Assembly (NCBI GenBank): GCA_016871375.1
Contig: VFYY01000020.1
Location: forward strand, 1-36,228
Source: Acidimicrobiia bacterium
GTDB lineage: Bacteria; Acidobacteriota; Vicinamibacteria; Vicinamibacterales; UBA2999
DNA length: 36,228 nucleotides
Direction: 5' to 3'
The notes beneath the pieces are model-generated. The model worked only from the letters and a program-made list of their open reading frames with translations, searched no databases and was not told where the DNA came from. Below are positions 32,254 to 36,228 of this stretch, in pieces. Every line of letters starts with the position of its first letter. Positions within the stretch are counted from its first letter, which is position 1. The position numbers and the translations under genes are program-made.

Positions 32254-33402
32254 TCACTGCGGGAGCGGCGCCTGAGCGGGTCCGAAGCCTCGATGGAGGA
32301 ACTTCTGGACCCGCTTTCCTTCGTACGTCTCCCCGATGAACAGGTTGCCCGCGGGGTCGGCCGCCATCACGTGCGCGCCGTAGAACTGGCCCGCCCAGCG
32401 GCCCGCGTGGCCGAATCCGCTCGTCACCTCGAGCGTCCGTCGATCGACGATGTAGACCTGCTGGTTGGTGCCGTCGATGACGACGAGAAACGTCTGCGCG
32501 GGATCGGGTGAGAACGCGATGTCCCAGACCGAGCCGCTGCCGAGCGTCCGCCGCGAGATGAACTTCTCGGCGACGAACGTCCCGTCCTTGCGGAACACCT
32601 GAATCCGGTCGTTCGTCCTGTCGCACACGTAGACGAGGCCGTCATTGGCGATGCGGACCGCGTGCACGATGCGGAACTGCGGCGGCGGCGGTCCATCCGG
32701 GTCGTACTGGCTCGGCCGGTTCTCGAACTGCACGGCGCCGCTGAAGGGGCTCGGCAGCTTCTCGCCGGCGTTCGTGAAGTAGGAATCGTCCGGGGCTCGT
32801 CCGTACGCCCCCCAGTGGCGCTTGTAGGCGCCCGTGGCCGCATCGAAGACGATGACGCGGTGGTTCACGTAGCCATCCGCCACGTAGAGCTCTCCCGTGG
32901 CGCGATCCACGGTCATGTTCGCGGCGCCCCCCAGGTTCCGGGTGTCGTTGCTGCCGGCGTTCTGCCCCTTGCGGCCGATCTGCATCAGGAAGCGGCCCTG
33001 CCGCGTGAACTTCAGGATCTGCGCGTCCTTTTCGCCGCCGCCGCCGAGCCAGACGTTGTCCTCGTGATCGACGTAGATGCCGTGCTCGAGGTCCGGCCAC
33101 TCGTAGCCGTCGCCGGGGCCGCCCCACGCCGAGACGAGGTTGCCGGCTTCGTCCCATTCGATGACCGGAGGCGCCGCGCGCCAGATGGACCGCGTCTCAT
33201 TCGGCTGCAGCGTTCCCGGGCGATGGACGATCCAGACGTGGTTGCGCGCGTCGACGGCAATGCCGGCGATGGCGCCGACCAGCCATCGGTTCGGCAGCGG
33301 CTTCGGCCACGCGGGATCGACCTGATACACGGGCACCTGCCGGCCGGACTGGGCGGCGCCAAGGACGGCGACGGACGCAAGGAGCGCCACGAATCGGAGC
33401 AT
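32254..33402 (-). CDS. Exported NHL-repeat-like beta-propeller protein
   Basis: 382 aa from ATG 33400-33402 with a signal peptide (RFVALLASVAVLGAAQSG). Repeated blades can be read: AGIAVDARNHVWIVHRP, HGIYVDHEDNVWLGGGG, MTVDRATGELYVADGY, VRIANDGLVYVCDRTNDRIQ and VMAADPAGNLFIGETYEGK, consistent with a six-bladed propeller. Such proteins bind or process substrates in the periplasm; peptidyl-alpha-hydroxyglycine lyase-like members exist, but no catalytic set is assigned here. The start overlaps the stop of a 65-residue membrane-protein gene by one base. An open frame continues upstream to 33858 but lacks a leader. Confidence 0.84.
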   Translation of the reverse strand: MLRFVALLASVAVLGAAQSGRQVPVYQVDPAWPKPLPNRWLVGAIAGIAVDARNHVWIVHRPGTLQPNETRSIWRAAPPVIEWDEAGNLVSAWGGPGDGYEWPDLEHGIYVDHEDNVWLGGGGEKDAQILKFTRQGRFLMQIGRKGQNAGSNDTRNLGGAANMTVDRATGELYVADGYVNHRVIVFDAATGAYKRHWGAYGRAPDDSYFTNAGEKLPSPFSGAVQFENRPSQYDPDGPPPPQFRIVHAVRIANDGLVYVCDRTNDRIQVFRKDGTFVAEKFISRRTLGSGSVWDIAFSPDPAQTFLVVIDGTNQQVYIVDRRTLEVTSGFGHAGRWAGQFYGAHVMAADPAGNLFIGETYEGKRVQKFLHRGFGPAQAPLPQ

Positions 33403-33599
33403 CAGGCCAGCGTGATCGAGCGAAAGCTCCCGTCGAGCACGATCCGCCAGAACGCGATGTGTGCGGAGACGAGGAGCGCCGCCGATAATACCGCGCGCCG
33501 CGCGTTTTGCGCGCAGGCCCACGCCAGCGCGTAGACGCCGGGGAAGATCGCGAAGACGACGTCCATGTCCTCCTGAAGTCCCTGGTTGGCGTCGCTCAT
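33402..33599 (-). CDS. Small membrane protein, copy 1 of the EDMDVVFA family
   Basis: 65 aa. After MSDANQGLQEDMDVVFAIFP come two hydrophobic helices (GVYALAWACAQ and LSAALLVSAHIAFWRIVLD). ATG 33597-33599 overlaps the stop of the upstream frame as ATGA, and its own stop overlaps the propeller start, so three frames look translationally coupled. In another reading the upstream 113-residue frame and this one were once a single gene split by a frameshift near 33640. Related segments occur twice more within 1 kb. Function unknown. Confidence 0.5.
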   Translation of the reverse strand: MSDANQGLQEDMDVVFAIFPGVYALAWACAQNARRAVLSAALLVSAHIAFWRIVLDGSFRSITLA

Positions 33600-33937
33600 G
33601 CGGACGTGGTACGGCGAGATCGGCAGCGCCCAGGCCTGGCGACCTCCATCGTGCCGCGATTGTGCGTGTCTTCGGCCGCGGGATGGGCGACGAGTGCGGC
33701 GACGTTCTCGCGCGACCGGTCGCCGAGCTCGTATTGCCACCTGGACGTGGAGCCCTCGTCGAGCTCGCCGTTGCGGAGGTCGAAACGCTGCTCCAGCGCG
33801 GCTCGCTCGCCGGCGGTGACCTCAGCCCGCCATCGCACCGCGACGCCCGGCGGGACATACCGAACCTCGACGGCGGCGAGGACCACGAGCACGAGGGCGA
33901 TGAGCGCGACCCGGAATCGCGCCGCTGTTCTCAACAC
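33596..33937 (-). CDS. Membrane-anchored protein, possibly a truncated N-terminal half
   Basis: 113 aa from GTG 33935-33937, ten bases after a TATCAT box (33947-33952). One N-terminal helix (RVALIALVLVVLAAVEVRYV) anchors a charged domain (WRAEVTAGERAALEQRFDLR, WQYELGDRSRENVAALVAHP). The last 15 residues (RCRSRRTTSA) are low in quality. One base away the frame continues as LPISPYHVRMSDANQ, which joins naturally to copy 1. Either it is a real gene coupled through ATGA, or the N-terminal half of a frameshifted gene. Confidence 0.45.
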   Translation of the reverse strand: MLRTAARFRVALIALVLVVLAAVEVRYVPPGVAVRWRAEVTAGERAALEQRFDLRNGELDEGSTSRWQYELGDRSRENVAALVAHPAAEDTHNRGTMEVARPGRCRSRRTTSA

Positions 33938-33966
33938 GGGGTCCCCATGATACCGGGATGGGGGAC

Positions 33967-34001
33967 CGGCGCCCTGTGACGCTGACCGGTCCAGGGCGCC
34001 G
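33967..34001 (-). terminator. Hairpin downstream of the 32-residue membrane peptide gene
   Basis: Perfect 10-base arms CGGCGCCCTG and CAGGGCGCCG with a 15-base loop, 22 bases after the minus-strand stop. No U tract follows. A second small hairpin (GGTCCCC / GGGGACC) lies just beyond, at 33939-33967. Confidence 0.45.
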
Positions 34002-34023
34002 CGTCTTCAGATCAGCCGCGTAT

Positions 34024-34122
34024 TCAGATAAGCAGGAAGAGAGCGACGATCGGCAGGACGATGAGCGCGAAACCGGCGGGAATCCAGATCAATCCGAGGG
34101 CGTGTCCGACGTTGTGGTCCAT
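34024..34122 (-). CDS. 32-residue membrane peptide
   Basis: ATG 34120-34122 follows AGGAGA at a five-base gap, one of the best ribosome sites in the window. The product starts MDHNVGHALGLIWIPAGFAL and continues with a second hydrophobic run (IVLPIVALFLLI), so nearly the whole peptide is membrane-inserted. It has its own candidate promoter at 34165-34180 and a hairpin after the stop. No family is recognised. Size, hydrophobicity and signals suggest a regulator subunit or a stress or toxin-like membrane peptide, without proof of either. Confidence 0.55.
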   Translation of the reverse strand: MDHNVGHALGLIWIPAGFALIVLPIVALFLLI

Positions 34123-34136
34123 CTGTTCTCCTGTGG

Positions 34137-34505
34137 CTATCGGCGATGAGTGGATAACCTTCCTATTGTACCCCCCCCCCGCCGCAACAACAGCCAGAAC
34201 TCGAATCCGTGCGCCTGTGGGAGGTCGCCCCGAATCAGTCCACGGCGACGATGGCGAACTGGGCGTCGAGCACCACCCGCGCAGATCCAGACGAACGCGT
34301 ACACGGCGGGGAACATCGCGAAGACGACGTCCATGTCTTCCTCGAGTCCCTGTGTGTGCCACACCAGGACGGTCATGAGCACCGACGGGACCGCGTACGC
34401 GAGTGCGATGGCCGCCTCGCGGCGGTGCTGGTGCCACAGAGAGGCGGCGACGACGAGCAGCGGCGCCCCGACGACCCACCTGGTCGTCGCAGGGTTCCCG
34501 GCGTT
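34137..34505 (-). pseudogene. Copy 2 of the EDMDVVFA membrane-protein family, broken
   Basis: The minus frame is open without a convincing start (first ATG at 34374-34376, GTG at 34380-34382). It begins mid-domain: WVVGAPLLVVAASLWHQHRR, then ALAYAVPSVLMTVLVWHTQG and LEEDMDVVFAMFPAVYAFVW. After WICAGGARR the hydrophobic pattern collapses into Arg-rich sequence, then returns as AHGFEFWLLL. That fits frameshifts or small deletions. It shares nearly the same DNA as copy 1 over EDMDVVFA. The missing N-terminus and damaged C-terminus argue for a pseudogene. Confidence 0.5.
34165..34180 (-). promoter_or_regulatory. G10 tract joined to a TACAAT -10 box
   Basis: On the minus strand ten consecutive G (34171-34180) run directly into TACAAT (34165-34170). 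The tract occupies the spacer of the promoter for the 32-residue peptide. A CTGTTG 17 bases upstream, or TTGTTG at 14, could be the -35. Slippage in the tract would change promoter spacing. Confidence 0.45.
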
Positions 34506-34641
34506 CTACGCGTTCGCCTGGATCTGTGCTCAGGACGCACGGCGCGCGACATGGGCGGCAGCGATGCTGGCGTCGGCCCACGCCGTGTTCTGGTGGGTCC
34601 TGCTGGAGACGCGTTCAGAGCGATCGTGGTTGGATAACGAT
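34485..34641 (+). pseudogene. Copy 3 of the membrane-protein family, inverted fragment
   Basis: On the plus strand, VAGFPAFYAFAWICAQDARR followed by ATWAAAMLASAHAVFWWVLL aligns with copy 1 (FPGVYALAWACAQNARRAVL, then SAALLVSAHIAFWRIVL). The upstream EDMDVVFA part is missing and no start codon is nearby in frame. It abuts the N-terminal side of copy 2, which is on the other strand, so an inversion or fold-back event brought the fragments together. Confidence 0.5.
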
Positions 34642-34684
34642 GGTGCGGCCTGTGATAGGCTCCACCGTCGAAAGGGGGCATCCA

Positions 34685-35614
34685 GTGCAACACACGGCCG
34701 AAAAAATCAAGATTCCCGCGGAAGCGGTCGAACTGTACACGCAATTCATTCACGGCGAGATCAGTCGTCGCGACTTCATGGATGCGGTGTCACGGCGTTT
34801 CGCGGTCGCCGGACTGACGACGGCGGCGATTGTCGAAGCGTTGATGCCGAACTATGCGCTGGGGCAGCAGGTTCGCAAGGATGACGAGCGCATCAAGGCG
34901 ACCTACGAAACCATCCCGTCACCCAACGGAAACGGCTACATCAAGGGCTACTTCGTCCGGCCGTTCAGCCAGGACACGCGTACCCAGGCGCCGACGAAAC
35001 TGCCCACGGTTCTCGTGATCCACGAGAACCGGGGACTCAATCCGCATACCGAGGACGTCGCCCGGCGGTTCGCGCTGGAGAACTTCATGGCCTTTGCGCC
35101 CGACGCGCTGACGACGGTCGGCGGGTATCCGGGCGACGACTACAAGGGCGGCCAGCTGTTCGCCAAGATCGACGCCACCAAGAGGACCGCGGACTTCGTG
35201 GCGAGCGCGCAGTGGCTGAAGGCCCATCCGCTCTCGAACGGCCGTGTCGCGGTGACCGGTTTCTGCTTCGGCGGCGGCATGTCCAACAATCTGGCGACGC
35301 TGCTGGGTGCCGATCTGGCGGCGGCGGCTCCGTTCTACGGGGGCGCACCGCCCGCGGCGGAGGTCGCGAAAATCAAGGCCGCGATCCTCGTCCACCATGG
35401 CGCGCTGGACAAGGCGCTGGTGGACGCGTATCCCGCGTACGAGGCGGCCCTGAAGCAGAACAACGTCACGCACGAAGGCCACATCTATCCGAGCTCCGTT
35501 CACGGGTTCTTCAACGACGCCACGCCGGAACGCTACAACAAGGTTGCCGCAGAGGAGGCGTGGGGCCGCACCATCGCGTGGTTCAACAAGTACACGCGTG
35601 TAGCGACGTCCTGA
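34685..35614 (+). CDS. Dienelactone hydrolase family protein
   Basis: 309 aa from GTG 34685, seven bases after AAAGGGGG. The catalytic set of the family is present: Cys194 in GFCFGGG, Asp242, His273 in SVHGFFND and Glu114 in HENRGL. Members hydrolyse dienelactone or related esters with a Cys nucleophile. The N-terminus is extended: a helical segment (AVELYTQFIHGEI) leads into SRRDFMDAVSRRFAVAGLTT, a Tat-like twin-Arg motif with hydrophobic run about 20 residues in, then ALGQQV. It may therefore be exported, unlike classical cytoplasmic members. The frame is open upstream, but that part is the copy-3 remnant. Confidence 0.88.
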   Translation: MQHTAEKIKIPAEAVELYTQFIHGEISRRDFMDAVSRRFAVAGLTTAAIVEALMPNYALGQQVRKDDERIKATYETIPSPNGNGYIKGYFVRPFSQDTRTQAPTKLPTVLVIHENRGLNPHTEDVARRFALENFMAFAPDALTTVGGYPGDDYKGGQLFAKIDATKRTADFVASAQWLKAHPLSNGRVAVTGFCFGGGMSNNLATLLGADLAAAAPFYGGAPPAAEVAKIKAAILVHHGALDKALVDAYPAYEAALKQNNVTHEGHIYPSSVHGFFNDATPERYNKVAAEEAWGRTIAWFNKYTRVATS

Positions 35615-35640
35615 AGTCCCCGGCATTCGCGTAAGAACAT

Positions 35641-35673
35641 TCGGCCTTCTCCCGCGTGGGGAAGGCCGATTTC
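35641..35673. terminator. Bidirectional terminator between DLH and GIY-YIG genes
   Basis: Stem TCGGCCTTC (35641-35649) and GAAGGCCGA (35661-35669), extended inside by TCCC/GGG, followed by TTTCACTTGTTT. It lies between two convergent stops and can serve both. Confidence 0.7.
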
Positions 35674-35956
35674 ACTTGTTTCGGCGTCTCCTGCTGAGTC
35701 GTTTCAACGTTCCGGCATCACCGTCGATCAAGGCGGCCTTCTTTTGGGCGCTCCAACGTTTCAACTGACGCTCGCGCTCGATGGCTTCGGCAATAGAAGT
35801 GTGTTCCTCGCTGTAAACGAGATCGATGGGCAGTCGAGCCGCCGTGTGAGCTGCGCCTGCGGCGCTCTGATGGAAATGCACGCGGGCCTCGAGGTTCGCG
35901 GTGTGGCCGACATACAGAGTGTTATCGCCGCAGCGGAGGATGTAGACCCACGGCAC
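35672..35956 (-). CDS. GIY-YIG domain protein (UPF0213-like)
   Basis: 94 aa, one GIY-YIG domain: VYILRCGDNTLYVGHTANLE carries the paired Tyr and Gly motif in the form VYI and LYVGHT, then Arg in LEARVHFH. HTAARLPIDLVYSEEH and AIERERQLKRWSAQKKAALI hold the catalytic-region Glu and basic helix, and the C-terminus is Arg-rich. The family is a small endonuclease-like group spread widely in bacteria, often without known role; it is not a homing enzyme by context here. GTG 35954-35956 gives the family start (PWVYILRC). It lies between a shared terminator and the tRNA-Leu repeats. Confidence 0.86.
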   Translation of the reverse strand: MPWVYILRCGDNTLYVGHTANLEARVHFHQSAAGAAHTAARLPIDLVYSEEHTSIAEAIERERQLKRWSAQKKAALIDGDAGTLKRLSRRRRNK

Positions 35957-36020
35957 CCGACGACGATGTCATCGTCGCGCGTCGCGTTCAATCGGGGATG
36001 GGGGTTCGAGGCAGATGCAG

Positions 36021-36054
36021 GTCCCTCGACTCGCCCTTCGGGCTCGCTCGGGAC
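36021..36054. repeat. Imperfect hairpin repeat near tRNA-Leu
   Basis: GTCCCTCGACTCGCCC-TTC-GGGCTCGCTCGGGAC folds into an imperfect stem with a 3-base loop. It lies between the GIY-YIG start and the tRNA and resembles GC-rich intergenic repeats seen in related genomes (from memory). Confidence 0.45.
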
Positions 36055-36100
36055 ACCACTCGATGCGACGCGCGCTGAGCGCGCGCCGCATCGAGTGGTG
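36054..36100 (-). repeat. Long hairpin overlapping the 3' end of tRNA-Leu
   Basis: 14-base perfect arms (36054-36067 and 36087-36100) with an inner 8-base stem (CGCGCGCT / AGCGCGCG) and a one-base loop. The right arm includes the CCA end and the two bases before it, so the unprocessed tail can pair with the tRNA 3' end. No U tract follows. Confidence 0.6.
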
Positions 36101-36182
36101 CGGAAGGGGGGACTCGAACCCCCACGGTATTGCTACCGCCAGCCCCTCAAGCTGGTGCGTCTGCCAATTCCGCCACTTCCGC
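36096..36182 (-). tRNA. tRNA-Leu (anticodon GAG)
   Basis: 87 bases on the minus strand. Acceptor arms GCGGAAG and CTTCCGC, long variable arm (GGCGGTAGCAATACC region) as in class II tRNAs, T loop GGTTCGAGTCC, and anticodon loop TTGAGGG in stem CCAGC/GCTGG, giving GAG, which reads CUC and CUU. The CCA end is encoded. Confidence 0.95.
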
Positions 36183-36194
36183 TTAGTAAAAACG

Positions 36195-36222
36195 AGGATA
36201 TTTGATTTTTACGACTTGACTA
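36195..36222 (-). promoter_or_regulatory. Promoter of tRNA-Leu
   Basis: On the minus strand TAGTCA (36217-36222), 16-base spacer, TATCCT (36195-36200), 12 bases before the mature tRNA 5' end, in an AT-rich stretch. Confidence 0.4.
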
Positions 36223-36228
36223 GGTGTT

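Noticed and set aside
35672-35956. Homing endonuclease of a mobile intron
   Set aside because: The GIY-YIG protein is a stand-alone 94-residue UPF0213-type protein, with no intron or DNA-binding extension.
36096-36182. tRNA-Leu as attachment site of an integrated element
   Set aside because: No integrase and no direct copy of the tRNA 3' end is in the window; only an inverted copy is present.

Overview
The window is about 36 kb of GC-rich, densely coded chromosome. It most resembles an Acidobacteriota genome of the Vicinamibacteria type. The signs are a DUF1592/DUF1588 c-type cytochrome next to a Tat-exported DUF1552 protein, a TonB receptor with a carboxypeptidase-regulatory-like N-terminus, many exported enzymes, paired M16 peptidases, and short hairpin repeats between genes. 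This assignment rests on gene content, not on a phylogenetic marker. I see no prophage, integrase, transposase, CRISPR array or restriction system.

Layout. 1-990: Mrp/NBP35-type ATPase, cut by the left edge. 1003-7352: iron uptake locus, with a TonB siderophore receptor reading left and an Fbp-type ferric ABC transporter (ATPase, binding protein, fused permease) reading right, from a nearly mirror-image promoter region. 7374-10293: a translationally coupled pair of M16 peptidases plus a 76-residue membrane protein. 10319-12838 (minus): alpha/beta hydrolase, amidase and a 58-residue protein, all overlapping. 12956-14371: pyruvate kinase, bracketed by two intergenic repeats, one a REPIN-like double hairpin. 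14503-15833: divergent SRPBCC and LOG-family genes. 15919-18905: MauD-like thioredoxin-fold protein, Tat-leader eight-cysteine protein, and a secreted subtilase ending in VWGD repeats. 19048-21215: coiled-coil protein, DUF1343/NamZ-like enzyme, pirin. 21216-22080: a scar with gene fragments. 22083-22868: unrecognised protein. 23017-28575: operon of an exported ankyrin protein, a two-haem-motif PSD-type cytochrome and a DUF1552 protein, closed by a strong terminator. 28676-33402: exported cytochrome c, metallo-beta-lactamase-fold enzyme, exported FAH-family enzyme, NHL-type beta-propeller. 33402-34641: several whole and broken copies of one small membrane-protein family on both strands, with a 32-residue membrane peptide whose putative promoter contains a ten-base G tract. 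34685-36182: dienelactone hydrolase, GIY-YIG protein and tRNA-Leu(GAG).

How the genes work together. The clearest functional unit is iron acquisition: outer-membrane receptor, periplasmic binding protein, permease and ATPase, with one 18-base operator copied at the same distance downstream of both divergent promoters. The ankyrin-cytochrome-DUF1552 operon and the exported enzymes that follow suggest a large cell-envelope or periplasmic programme whose substrates cannot be read from sequence. The parts most likely to hold undescribed biology are the MauD-like/eight-cysteine pair under tandem palindromes, the VWGD-repeat protease, the ankyrin operon, and the fragmented membrane-protein cluster with its G-tract promoter.
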